The notes below the pieces were generated by a model. That model saw only the letters and a list, made by a program, of their open reading frames with translations. It searched no databases and was not told the origin of the DNA. Shown here piece by piece: positions 34,036 to 42,489 of a DNA stretch of 64,000 nucleotides; the stretch's first letter is position 1; each line of letters starts with the position of its first letter. The position numbers and the translations under genes were made by a program. This DNA comes from RDXT01 sp033765305. GTDB lineage: Bacteria; Bacteroidota; Bacteroidia; J057. The stretch spans positions 62,001-126,000 of the forward strand of contig JANRID010000018.1 in assembly GCA_033765305.1 (NCBI GenBank), read 5' to 3'.

Positions 34036-37000
34036 TCAGATGCGCTCGATCCGGATAAGGCCCTGCGTTTCGTGGATTTCCAGCGCTTCGGCGCCTTCCA
34101 TCGACTCCGCCGGCAGCAGCTCCAGGCGGTCGCAGAGGGTCTCGGAGCAGATGTAGGCGCGGTAGCGCTCCACTGCGTCCTGCCAGTAGGGATTTTCGGA
34201 AATTTGCGCACGGATCTGGTCGGTGACCTCAAACCCCTGCGTCTTGCGGAGGTTCTGAATCCGGTTCACAAACTCGCGGGCAATTCCCTCCTGCGCCAGT
34301 TCCGGCGTGAGCGTAATATCCAGGGCTACGGTCAGGCCGTTTTCACTGGCCACCGACCAGCCCGGAATATCCTCGCTCAGGATTTCGGCCTCTGAGAGTT
34401 CTATAACGAAGGTTCCCGAGGGAAGTTCCAGCGTTGCCTGCCCGGCGCGCTCGAAGGTGCGGATATCCGCCTGGCTCCAGGCTGCAAGGGCAGGCCCGAT
34501 TTCGCGCATCCGGGGCCCCGCTTTGGGTCCGAGCAGCTTGAAATTGGGCTTGATTTTCTTGACCATCAGGGAATTGTCCTCTTCGAGGTATTCCACCGAT
34601 TTGATATTCACCTCCTGGGCTACGAGTTCCTGCACGCGCGTGATCTCGGCCCGCAGGGCTGGATCCAGCACGGCGACCAGCACGCGCGCGAGGGGCTGGC
34701 GCACCCTGAGCTTCTGTTCGCGGCGCAGGCGCAGGATCAGCGAGGTCATGCGCTGGGCCAGCTCCATGCGGCGCTCCGCCGCCGGGTCGATCAGGGCGGC
34801 ATCCGCCTGCGGGAAGTAGGCCAGGTGCACACTGCCCTCCTCCTGCCGGAGGTCGCGGTAGAGCTTGTCGGCGAAGAAGGGCGCGAAGGGGCTCATCAGC
34901 ACCGCCACCGTCTCCAGGCATTCGTGCAGGGTCTGGAAAGCGGCTGCATCGCCGTCCCAGAAGCGGCGGCGGGAGAGCCGCACATACCAGTTGGACAGCT
35001 GCTCGCTGACAAAGTAGTCGATGGCGCGCACTGCGCGGGTCGGCTCGTAGTCGTCCATGGCTGCCTCCACCTCTCGGATGAGCGAGTGCAGCACCGACAG
35101 CACCCAGCGGTCCATTTCGGTGCGGCTGGCGGCCGGCATCGGCGCTTCGTAGCGGAAGCCGTTGAGATTGGCGTAGAGCGCAAAGAAGTTGTAGGTGTTG
35201 AACAAGGTGCCGAAATAGCCGCGCAGGGCTTCCTCGACGCCTTTGAGGTCGAAACGCAGGTTTTCCCACGGCGGGGCATTGCCGATCATGTACCAGCGGG
35301 TGGCATCGGCACCGTAGCGGCGGATCGTCTCGAAGGGGTCGATCACGTTGCCCAGGCGCTTGGACATCTTACGGCCTTCCTTGTCGAGCAGCAGGCCGGT
35401 CGAGATCACATTGCGGAATGCCGGGCTGCCTTCGAGCATCACCGCGATGGCATGCAGGGTGAAGAACCAGCCACGGGTCTGGTCCACGCCTTCCGAAATA
35501 AAATCGGCCGGGAAGGATGCCTTGAAAATGTCCTGATTTTCAAAGGGATAATGCCACTGGGCAAAGGGCATGGCCCCCGAATCGAACCATACGTCGATCA
35601 GGTCCGGCTCGCGGTAGAGCGGCTTGCCGCTGGCGCCCGTGAGCACCAGCTCGTCCACGCCCGGCTTGTGCAGGTCGAGGTTGCTGAAGAAGGCCTCCAC
35701 CTGGGCCTGCTGCATGAAGCCGGCGGCGACGGAGCGGTCTGCCGCTTCGCGCAGCTCGGCTACCGAGCCGATGCAGAGGCGCTCCTGCCCGTCCTCGCTC
35801 GTCCAGACCGGCAGCGGAATGCCCCAGTAGCGGGAGCGGGACAGGTTCCAGTCCACGAGGTTTTCGAGCCAGTTGCTGAATCGGCCTGTGCCCGTGGAAG
35901 CAGGCTTCCAGTTGATGCGGCGGTTCTGCTCCAGGAGCTGCTCTTTGGCAGCCGTGGTGCGGATAAACCAGCTGTCGAGCGGATAGTACAGCACCGGGCG
36001 GTCGGTGCGCCAGCAGTGGGGATAGCTGTGGACGTATTTTTCGCTTTTGAAGGCTTTGTTTTCCTTCTTGAGCTTGATGACGAGGTCCTCATCCACGGAG
36101 CGGTCTTCCACCTGGCCGTAGTCCTTGACAAAGCGGCCGGCGAAGTCCGTCACCTCCGGCACAAAGCGCCCGCGCTTGTCCACCAGCGGGGTCTGGTTGC
36201 CGTCGGCATCGCGCACGAGCAGGGGCGGGATGCCGTACTGCCGGGCGACGTTGAAGTCGTCGGCGCCGAAGGTCGGCGCGATATGCACGATCCCGGTGCC
36301 GTCTTCGGTAGAGACAAAATCGCCGAGCAGCACGCGGAAGGCGGGCGCATCGGGCTGCACATAGGGCAGCAATTGCTCATAGTGCAGGCCTTCGAGCTGG
36401 GCACCGGTGTATTCGGCGCTGACGGTCCAGGGAATTTCCTTGTCCCCGGCTTTGTAGGCCTCCATCGGGAGGGCGGCGTATTTCTCCGGGAAATACTTGT
36501 GCATCAGCTCCTTGGCCAGGATAACCGACACCGGGAGGTGGGTGTAGGGGTTGAAGCTTTCCACCTGCACGTACACGATGTTCCGGCCTGCGGCCAGGGC
36601 CGTGTTGGAAGGCAGGGTCCAGGGCGTGGTCGTCCAGGCGAGGAAAAAGGTATCCCGGCCGGGGCGCTGCAGGGCGCCGTCGAGCGGATGGCCCGATGGC
36701 TGGTGGCGGAACTGCGCTACCACCGAGGTGTCTTTGATGTCGCGGTAGCTGCCGGGCAGGTTCAGCTCATGGGAGCTGAGGCCGGTGCCGGCGGCAGGGG
36801 AATAGGGCTGAATGGTAAAGCCCTTGTACAGCAGGTCCTTGTCCCAGAGGCGCTTGAGCAAGTGCCAGCAGGATTCGATGTAGGAATTCTCGAAGGTAAT
36901 GTAGGGGTGCTCCAGATCCACCCAGTAGCCCATGATGCGGGTCAGGTCGTCCCAGATGTCCTTGAACATCAGGACGTCCTTGCGGCACTCATCGTTGTAC

Positions 37001-37350
37001 TCGCGGACGGAAATGGTTTTGCCGATATCCTCCTTGGTAATGCCGAGGCGTTTTTCCACCTGCAGCTCCACGGGCAGGCCGTGGGTATCCCAGCCGCCTT
37101 TGCGCTTGACCTGAAAGCCTTTCAGGGTTTTGTAGCGGCAGACGAGGTCCTTGATGGTGCGGGCCATCACGTGGTGGATGCCCGGTTTGCCGTTGGCGGA
37201 GGGGGGGCCTTCGTAGAAGGTAAAAGCGGGGCTTCCTTCGCGGGAGCGTACGCTCAGGCCGAAGGTTTGCTCGCGGTCCCAGAGACCGAGGACTTCCTGC
37301 TCGATGTCGGGCAGCGAAAAGCGTTTATATTCAGGATAATGGCCAGGCAT
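34036..37350 (-). CDS. ileS: Isoleucyl-tRNA synthetase
   Basis: 1,104 residues from the ATG at 37350 (MPGHYPEYKRF). An extra 11 residues upstream would start before the predicted transcript start. Class I signatures: GIHHVM (HIGH equivalent, His59-His60) and KMSKR (661-665), plus a CP1 editing domain and an anticodon-binding domain. The length and C-terminus resemble the longer eukaryote-like IleS2 form, which is often mupirocin-tolerant (family knowledge, not tested). It heads ileS-dksA-lspA. Confidence 0.95.
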   Translation of the reverse strand: MPGHYPEYKRFSLPDIEQEVLGLWDREQTFGLSVRSREGSPAFTFYEGPPSANGKPGIHHVMARTIKDLVCRYKTLKGFQVKRKGGWDTHGLPVELQVEKRLGITKEDIGKTISVREYNDECRKDVLMFKDIWDDLTRIMGYWVDLEHPYITFENSYIESCWHLLKRLWDKDLLYKGFTIQPYSPAAGTGLSSHELNLPGSYRDIKDTSVVAQFRHQPSGHPLDGALQRPGRDTFFLAWTTTPWTLPSNTALAAGRNIVYVQVESFNPYTHLPVSVILAKELMHKYFPEKYAALPMEAYKAGDKEIPWTVSAEYTGAQLEGLHYEQLLPYVQPDAPAFRVLLGDFVSTEDGTGIVHIAPTFGADDFNVARQYGIPPLLVRDADGNQTPLVDKRGRFVPEVTDFAGRFVKDYGQVEDRSVDEDLVIKLKKENKAFKSEKYVHSYPHCWRTDRPVLYYPLDSWFIRTTAAKEQLLEQNRRINWKPASTGTGRFSNWLENLVDWNLSRSRYWGIPLPVWTSEDGQERLCIGSVAELREAADRSVAAGFMQQAQVEAFFSNLDLHKPGVDELVLTGASGKPLYREPDLIDVWFDSGAMPFAQWHYPFENQDIFKASFPADFISEGVDQTRGWFFTLHAIAVMLEGSPAFRNVISTGLLLDKEGRKMSKRLGNVIDPFETIRRYGADATRWYMIGNAPPWENLRFDLKGVEEALRGYFGTLFNTYNFFALYANLNGFRYEAPMPAASRTEMDRWVLSVLHSLIREVEAAMDDYEPTRAVRAIDYFVSEQLSNWYVRLSRRRFWDGDAAAFQTLHECLETVAVLMSPFAPFFADKLYRDLRQEEGSVHLAYFPQADAALIDPAAERRMELAQRMTSLILRLRREQKLRVRQPLARVLVAVLDPALRAEITRVQELVAQEVNIKSVEYLEEDNSLMVKKIKPNFKLLGPKAGPRMREIGPALAAWSQADIRTFERAGQATLELPSGTFVIELSEAEILSEDIPGWSVASENGLTVALDITLTPELAQEGIAREFVNRIQNLRKTQGFEVTDQIRAQISENPYWQDAVERYRAYICSETLCDRLELLPAESMEGAEALEIHETQGLIRIERI

Positions 37351-37371
37351 GCCGTTTGGAAAAAATGAACG

Positions 37372-37379
37372 CAAATATA
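37372..37379 (-). promoter_or_regulatory. -7 element (TATATTTG) for ileS
   Basis: Exact TAnnTTTGC on the minus strand, 21 bases before the chosen ATG. It argues against the longer N-terminus. Confidence 0.55.
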
Positions 37380-37477
37380 GCAAACGCTGCCGGATTTCAG
37401 CTTACCGGCGGCTGCGCAAACGCAGGATTTGCGGACGGCCCAAAGAGCCGCGCGGGCGGGGGCAGGTTGTATGGGGA

Positions 37478-38806
37478 TTACTTCCTCCGCTGCTGCACCC
37501 CTTGCGCTGCGGCCTCCGCTCCCATCGCCGCTGTCAGCAGCAGCATCGGCAGCACCGATACGAGGAAGCGCGCCTCCTCCCCCGCCTCGCCGATGACCGG
37601 CATCAGCGTCAGAAAGAGGGTCAGGCCGGCAGCCATGGTCTCCAGTTCCAGGATGCTGGCCGGGCGCCGGATGGCGCGCAGGAGCGCGCGCAGCAGCATG
37701 ATCGCCAGCACGCCGAACAGCCCCCGCACCAGCAGCCGGTAGGCCGAGATCCAGGGCCCCTGCGGGTCGTGGTCGTACAGCTTGGTCTGGGGATGCATGA
37801 AAATCAGTGCCTTATCCCAGAGCATGGCGATCGCTTCGCGCGGATGCGCGGCAACGCCCTCCCGCACGGCGCGCCCCAGCAGGGCGCTGTTGCGGGTGTG
37901 CACCTCCGTATTGAGGTTCGGCCAGGCCCAGCCGAAGTCGTTGAGCGGCGGCGCCTCGGGCTCCAGCAGGGGCCGCACCCGCTCCTGGTCCACCAGCGGC
38001 ATCCAGGCCCGGAACAGATTGGAGCCGCCGTGGTTGGACCAGAGAATCTGCCCGTCCTGGCGCAGGAGCAGCTTCAGGTGCCAGCCGCCCGAAATCAGCA
38101 GCACCGGCAGCAGCAGCCAGATCAGGCGCTTCCACTGCCGCCGGAGCGCATATTCCCGCCCCGCATACAGCAGCAGCAAGGGCAGCATCGCCAGCATAAA
38201 GGGCCGGGCCAGCTCGGCCATCGCCAGAAAAAACCCGGCCAGCAGAGCCAGCGCCCCGCCCAGCCAGGGCCGGGCCGCCCCCAGCGATCCGCGGTGCAGC
38301 GCGAAAAACATCAGCACAAAGGCCGGCAGCATCACATCGTAGATCTGCGCATTGCCGTTGGCGTACACCAGCAGGATGCCTTCCAGCAGGATGGCCGCCG
38401 CCCCCAGCACCGGCAGCGCCGTGCGCCAGCGGAAGGGCACCAGCAGCGCCGGCAGCAGCAGCATGAGGATCATGCTTTTGCGGTACAGGCCCTTGATGAT
38501 CCAGGCGATGGAGCCGCTGAGCTTGAAGGAGATCAGCTCCACCGCCGAGAGCGCGGGCGGGATGCCCGTGCGCAGGTCCCGCAGGTATTCGAGGATGGAC
38601 GTCCAGGAGCCGAAATCGCGGTAGGAGTAGATCCGCATCCACGAAGTGGCCGGCTCTGCGATGACCCGGTGCGTGGCGAAGCTGGCGTAGTAGATCCAGG
38701 CCGCGTACAGGGCTGCCAGGGCCCAGCGGTGATCGCGCCGGAGCCAGCCGCCAAGCTGCCGCAGCAGCGGGACCGCAGCCTGGTACCAGTCGGATAGGCG
38801 TCGCAT
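37478..38806 (-). CDS. Polytopic membrane protein, GT-C glycosyltransferase-like
   Basis: 442 residues with about ten hydrophobic segments and Arg/Trp-rich loops. There is an early acidic/aromatic periplasmic loop and a C-terminal VIGEAGEEARFLVSVLPMLLL segment, resembling the EaRFllp motif seen near the end of many GT-C-type membrane proteins. No donor or acceptor can be named. It follows another large membrane protein by 6 bp in an operon. Confidence 0.55.
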   Translation of the reverse strand: MRRLSDWYQAAVPLLRQLGGWLRRDHRWALAALYAAWIYYASFATHRVIAEPATSWMRIYSYRDFGSWTSILEYLRDLRTGIPPALSAVELISFKLSGSIAWIIKGLYRKSMILMLLLPALLVPFRWRTALPVLGAAAILLEGILLVYANGNAQIYDVMLPAFVLMFFALHRGSLGAARPWLGGALALLAGFFLAMAELARPFMLAMLPLLLLYAGREYALRRQWKRLIWLLLPVLLISGGWHLKLLLRQDGQILWSNHGGSNLFRAWMPLVDQERVRPLLEPEAPPLNDFGWAWPNLNTEVHTRNSALLGRAVREGVAAHPREAIAMLWDKALIFMHPQTKLYDHDPQGPWISAYRLLVRGLFGVLAIMLLRALLRAIRRPASILELETMAAGLTLFLTLMPVIGEAGEEARFLVSVLPMLLLTAAMGAEAAAQGVQQRRK

Positions 38807-38812
38807 GGCAGG

Positions 38813-40639
38813 TCAGGGCTGAGGTTCGATGAGGAAGGCCTGCAGGTCGTCGATGAACACTTCCTTCTCCGAGCCTGCATTCCAGACGTAGATTTTCAGG
38901 CGGTCGCCGGGCTGCAGATCCGGGGGCACCTTCATTTCATACGAGAGCAGGTGCCAGCGCCAGGGATCGGTGGTGCGCTGGATGCGGCAGGTGGTCTGCC
39001 TGATCACCCGCTCGCCGCGCAGGAATACGCAGGACAGCTGGGCCAGCTTCCATTCGTTCCACTCGTAATCGGTGTAGAACACATTGGCCTGCACCCGGAT
39101 CCAGCTTTTCTCCCTCGGATTCAGGTCTGCAATGGCGGTTTCATAGCCGGGGGAATAGGCATAGCCGCCGTTCATCAGGCAGGAGAAGCGCCCGGAGCGC
39201 GCATGGCGCTCGCTGCGGTTGGCAGTGGTATCGGCCTCGAAATCATTGCGGTACAGTTCCCGGACCGCCATGCCCTCTGTGCTGCGCAGCTCATGCCGGA
39301 CATCGAGGAATTTTTTGTCCGCCTTTTTCGCATTCGTCGAACCGAAAATTTTCCAGAAATAGGCCTTCGTCATGGACTCCGGATGCCAGCCGCCTTCCGG
39401 ATCGTGGGCCTGCCAGGTCATCACGAGGTTCAGATCCGTGCACAGGATCAGGAAGGGGATGAGCGCCCAGCGCCAGCGCCGGCGCTCCAGCGCCACCGTA
39501 AGCAAGGCTGCAAGCGGCAGCGCCAGCAAGGCGTAGGACTGCACCAGCGGCCGCATGCCGAAGCTGCCGCCGTACCACCAGACCTCCCAGGAGAGGATGA
39601 CGTAGAGATTGAGGGCAAAAAAGACGGCAATGGCCCAGAACTGGGCCCGCCAGCGGCGGAAAAGCGGCACAAAGCCTGCCAGCGCCAGGATCATTACCGG
39701 CGTGTACACCAGCCAGCCTTTCCGGTAGCTGAACAGGCCGTCCAGGATATGCGGCCGCAGCCAGTCGAAGCCGAATTCCTCGTAGCTGTAGTAGAGCCAA
39801 TGCCCCGAATATTTCTTCCAGTAGGCCATCTGGATCAGGCCCATCAGCACGGTCGAGAGCACCAGCAGCACCAGATCCCAGGGGCGGCTGCGCAGCAGGC
39901 GGAATTTCTCCAGCAAGGTTCCGCGGCTGTGTACGCCCCACAGGAGGGGCACGAGGGCAATGAGCAGCTCGGTGGGGCGGATGATCGTGCAAAACCCGAT
40001 GACGAGCCCGATGCAGGCCGCGATCCGGCGGCGCGGGCGCGCATGCCATTCGAGGGTGAGCCAGAGCAGGCAGGCAAAGAGCGTGAACAGCGTGCTGTGC
40101 GCCATGGCTCCGTCGAAGGAGACGTGGTTGAGGTAATTGGTGGCCAGCGCGATGATGGCCAGCGCCAGGGCCGCAGCCGTATCGCCGAAGAAGCGCAGCA
40201 GCACCTTGCGCAGCACCCAGAGGCCCAGGCAGGCATACAGGATGCAGCCCATCAGGATGGCCCATTGGTAGGGCTCCGAAAACCCGTCCTGCGGCTCGCC
40301 CTGCAGGCCTGCCAGCGCATGGCCCGCCGCAAACCAGGGCAGGTAGGCCACGGCCATCCCGATGGGGTATTTCATCACCATGCTGCCCTGCGGCTGCGGC
40401 ACCGCATGGTGAAAATCAGCGGCTGGCTGGTACTGCTGAAACACCGAGTCCCGGAATTCCAGGCCCCAGAGATCGTCGTAGATGAAATAGGCAGGCAGAT
40501 ACAGGTAATAGCCGAACACATCCCAGCTCAGGGTAGCTTCGGTGCCGGACTTCTCCCAGCGCGGATAGAAGTGCGCGATGCGGAAAAGCGCATAGCAGAG
40601 GAAGAGCAGGACTGCCAGCGAAACCGGCGCACGTTTCAT
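38813..40639 (-). CDS. Large membrane protein with C-terminal beta domain, GT-C-like
   Basis: 608 residues from the ATG at 40639 (MKRAPVSL); a longer frame adds 20 residues overlapping the promoter. About ten membrane helices form the first ~440 residues, with an early periplasmic loop containing WDVFGYYLYLPAYF (an Asp where GT-C enzymes often carry a catalytic acid). The final ~150 residues are soluble and beta-rich, like a carbohydrate-binding jelly roll (LKIYVWNAGSEKEVFIDDL). Operon with the previous membrane protein; perhaps surface glycan or lipid glycosylation (inference). Confidence 0.6.
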   Translation of the reverse strand: MKRAPVSLAVLLFLCYALFRIAHFYPRWEKSGTEATLSWDVFGYYLYLPAYFIYDDLWGLEFRDSVFQQYQPAADFHHAVPQPQGSMVMKYPIGMAVAYLPWFAAGHALAGLQGEPQDGFSEPYQWAILMGCILYACLGLWVLRKVLLRFFGDTAAALALAIIALATNYLNHVSFDGAMAHSTLFTLFACLLWLTLEWHARPRRRIAACIGLVIGFCTIIRPTELLIALVPLLWGVHSRGTLLEKFRLLRSRPWDLVLLVLSTVLMGLIQMAYWKKYSGHWLYYSYEEFGFDWLRPHILDGLFSYRKGWLVYTPVMILALAGFVPLFRRWRAQFWAIAVFFALNLYVILSWEVWWYGGSFGMRPLVQSYALLALPLAALLTVALERRRWRWALIPFLILCTDLNLVMTWQAHDPEGGWHPESMTKAYFWKIFGSTNAKKADKKFLDVRHELRSTEGMAVRELYRNDFEADTTANRSERHARSGRFSCLMNGGYAYSPGYETAIADLNPREKSWIRVQANVFYTDYEWNEWKLAQLSCVFLRGERVIRQTTCRIQRTTDPWRWHLLSYEMKVPPDLQPGDRLKIYVWNAGSEKEVFIDDLQAFLIEPQP

Positions 40640-40669
40640 AGCGGCAAGGATGAGGGATGGATCCGTATC

Positions 40670-40699
40670 CAAATATCCGCCGGAATCCTGAAAAAGCAA
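40670..40699 (-). promoter_or_regulatory. Promoter of the two-gene membrane protein operon
   Basis: On the minus strand TTG, 19 bases, GATATTTG: one mismatch from the -7 consensus with ideal spacing, about 30 bases before the ATG. Confidence 0.55.
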
Positions 40700-40700
40700 G

Positions 40701-40731
40701 TTGCCCGGATGGCGCAGAGTTCGCTACTTTG
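40701..40731 (+). promoter_or_regulatory. Candidate promoter of the NeuD-like acetyltransferase gene
   Basis: TTG, 21 bases, TACTTTG(C). The -7 box lacks one of the two variable bases of TAnnTTTG, so this is a weaker match. It lies back to back with the divergent promoter at 40,670-40,699. Confidence 0.4.
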
Positions 40732-40746
40732 CAGGAACAGAACCCT

Positions 40747-41412
40747 ATGACCGAAGATACTTTTAGCCGGACTCCGCTGATCATCATCGGCGCCGGCCCC
40801 GCAGCACGCATCGCCCAGGACATCGCCCTCTCGCTGGAGGTGCTGGTGTACGGCTTCCTGACCGAAGACGAAGCCCTGGTGAATCAGCAGTTCAACGACC
40901 TGCCCGTCATTGCGGCGCTCGGCAGCACCGATGCGGACACCCTGCTCGGCGACGAGCATGCCAAAGTCGTGCTGGCAGAGCCCGACAACGATACCCGCCG
41001 CGCGATGGTGCTCCAGATGGACGAGATGAAAGGGGAATTCATCAGCCTGATCCACGCCAGCGCCGTGCTATCGCCCTATGCCCGCCAGGGCCGGGGCAAT
41101 CTCATCAGCGCCCACACCGTGATCCAGTCCAATGCGATGGTGGGCAGCTTCAACCATATCGGGGCCGGCGTGCGCATCGGCGTGGATGCCGAGATCGGCG
41201 ATTACTGCACCATTCAGGATGGCGCCGTCATCGGGCAGGGCGCTGCCATCGAAGAAGAAGCCTTCATCGGCGCCAATGCCGTGATTTATCCCGGGGTTCG
41301 GATCGGCGCAGGCGCGCTCGTAGGGCCGGGATCTGTGGTGCTGCGCGATGTCGGGGAGCGCATCTCGGTATTCGGCAATCCGGCGAAGCAGATGAAAGGC
41401 AGCGCGGAGTAA
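40747..41412 (+). CDS. NeuD/PglD-type acyltransferase with left-handed beta-helix
   Basis: 221 residues from ATG 40747. An N-terminal Rossmann-like domain (LIIIGAGPAARIAQDIAL) is followed by a hexapeptide-repeat beta-helix (about 110-215), seen as repeating G-x-x-I/V-x-x units such as VRIGVDAEIGDYC and VIYPGVRIGAG. The family O- or N-acetylates sugar nucleotides for surface glycans. The His in SFNHIGAGV is a candidate base. Divergent from the GT-C-like membrane proteins, which fits a glycan role. Confidence 0.82.
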   Translation: MTEDTFSRTPLIIIGAGPAARIAQDIALSLEVLVYGFLTEDEALVNQQFNDLPVIAALGSTDADTLLGDEHAKVVLAEPDNDTRRAMVLQMDEMKGEFISLIHASAVLSPYARQGRGNLISAHTVIQSNAMVGSFNHIGAGVRIGVDAEIGDYCTIQDGAVIGQGAAIEEEAFIGANAVIYPGVRIGAGALVGPGSVVLRDVGERISVFGNPAKQMKGSAE

Positions 41413-41440
41413 CGGGTGCGCCGCGTGTGCCGGCAGTATA

Positions 41441-41478
41441 AAACAAGAGAAAGCCTCGTCCGGGTATCCGGGAGGCTT
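41441..41478 (-). terminator. Terminator of the yceD-rpmF operon
   Basis: Stem AAGCCTC / GAGGCTT with further CCGG pairing inside. On the minus strand it is followed by TCTCTTGTTTTATA. It begins about 30 bp after the rpmF stop. Confidence 0.7.
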
Positions 41479-41506
41479 CCATCAGGCAGGCAGGCTGCGG
41501 GCCTGC

Positions 41507-41689
41507 TTATTCGTCCTTACCGGGCATCACCTGGCGTCCGCGGTAGTAGCCGCTTTCCAGGTTCACGCGGTGATACAGCGTAGGCTCGCCGCTTTGGAGA
41601 TCGACGTACATCGCCTGCGGGTCCAGTTTGTGGTGGGTTCTGCGCTTGTCGCGGCGCGTCTTCGACCACCGGCGCTTCGGGTGCGGCAT
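41507..41689 (-). CDS. rpmF: Ribosomal protein bL32, cysteine-free form
   Basis: 60 residues beginning MPHPKRRWSKTRRDKRRTHHKL, a clear bL32 N-terminus. The usual two CxxC zinc pairs are replaced (SGEP...NLESGYY), so this is the zinc-independent type. It encodes a component of the 50S subunit and is downstream of the yceD homologue, as in many bacteria. Confidence 0.96.
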   Translation of the reverse strand: MPHPKRRWSKTRRDKRRTHHKLDPQAMYVDLQSGEPTLYHRVNLESGYYRGRQVMPGKDE

Positions 41690-41740
41690 TTCGTTTCGGA
41701 ATTAAGTCGTAATCAGTTCAATATATTCAGTCTGGCATCC

Positions 41741-42409
41741 TCAGGACGAAAGGCCTTTGCGCTTGCGCCAGGCTTCCCGGAATACCTCCGGCAGATCTGC
41801 CGGCTCTTCGTCGTCATCTTCCCAGAGGTCTTCTTCGTCTTCCTCGTCCTCCCCGGCTGCGGGCAGGACAAATACGTCCTCGGATTCCTCTTCTTCTTCG
41901 GTGCCTGAATCTTCCTGTTCCCAGAGCTCCTCTTCGCCTGTGCCCGACCGGTCGGTGATGAGCGCCAGAATTTCCGGCGCGCAGGTATGAACCTCAGGAT
42001 CAGGCACCCGCCGCATTGGCACAGCAAGAGAGATGAAATCATAGATCTCCTGCACGAGCGGAAGGGCCTGCTCGTCGGGGCTCGTATAGATCACCTCTTC
42101 CTCCTCCACCTTAAGCCCGGGCTTGAAGGCGTAGATAATGCGGTAGGTATCTTCGACCGGCTGCTGATACGGCTGGAGACAGCGGTCGCACTCCAGTTCC
42201 ACATGTCCCGATATCCGGAAGCGGGCATCGAGATGGGTACCGGTCTTGACAAGCGCGAGCGTAACCCGCACCTGCCCGTTCTGGACCACCGGACGGTCGA
42301 AATGCTCGAAGAACTCCTGCCCGACATCGAAGGTCAGCTCCTGAGCTCCAATGGGCAGTCTGGCGATATTGAGCGAATAGGCCCGTTCAAATGCGCGGTC
42401 TCTCCCCAT
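41741..42409 (-). CDS. YceD/DUF177-family protein with acidic C-terminal extension
   Basis: 222 residues. The N-terminal ~140 match DUF177/YceD, including LECDRCLQPYQQPVE (CxxC-type pair Cys-x-x-Cys) and SLAVPMRRVPDPEVHTCAPE. YceD proteins are linked to 23S rRNA or 50S assembly and nearly always precede rpmF, as here. The final ~70 residues are dominated by Glu/Asp runs (TEEEEESEDV, EDEEDEEDLWEDDDEE), then a basic end. The acidic region is much longer than I would expect. Confidence 0.88.
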   Translation of the reverse strand: MGRDRAFERAYSLNIARLPIGAQELTFDVGQEFFEHFDRPVVQNGQVRVTLALVKTGTHLDARFRISGHVELECDRCLQPYQQPVEDTYRIIYAFKPGLKVEEEEVIYTSPDEQALPLVQEIYDFISLAVPMRRVPDPEVHTCAPEILALITDRSGTGEEELWEQEDSGTEEEEESEDVFVLPAAGEDEEDEEDLWEDDDEEPADLPEVFREAWRKRKGLSS

Positions 42410-42430
42410 AGCAGCGGAAATTCAGGCCTG

Positions 42431-42463
42431 CAAAGATAAGGGAAAAAGTAACAGATCGAGCAA
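42431..42463 (-). promoter_or_regulatory. Promoter of the yceD-rpmF operon
   Basis: On the minus strand TTG, 22 bases, TATCTTTG(C): consensus -7 with acceptable spacing, 22 bases before the ATG. Confidence 0.65.
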
Positions 42464-42489
42464 GCACATCCGAAAAAACTGCAGATGCC

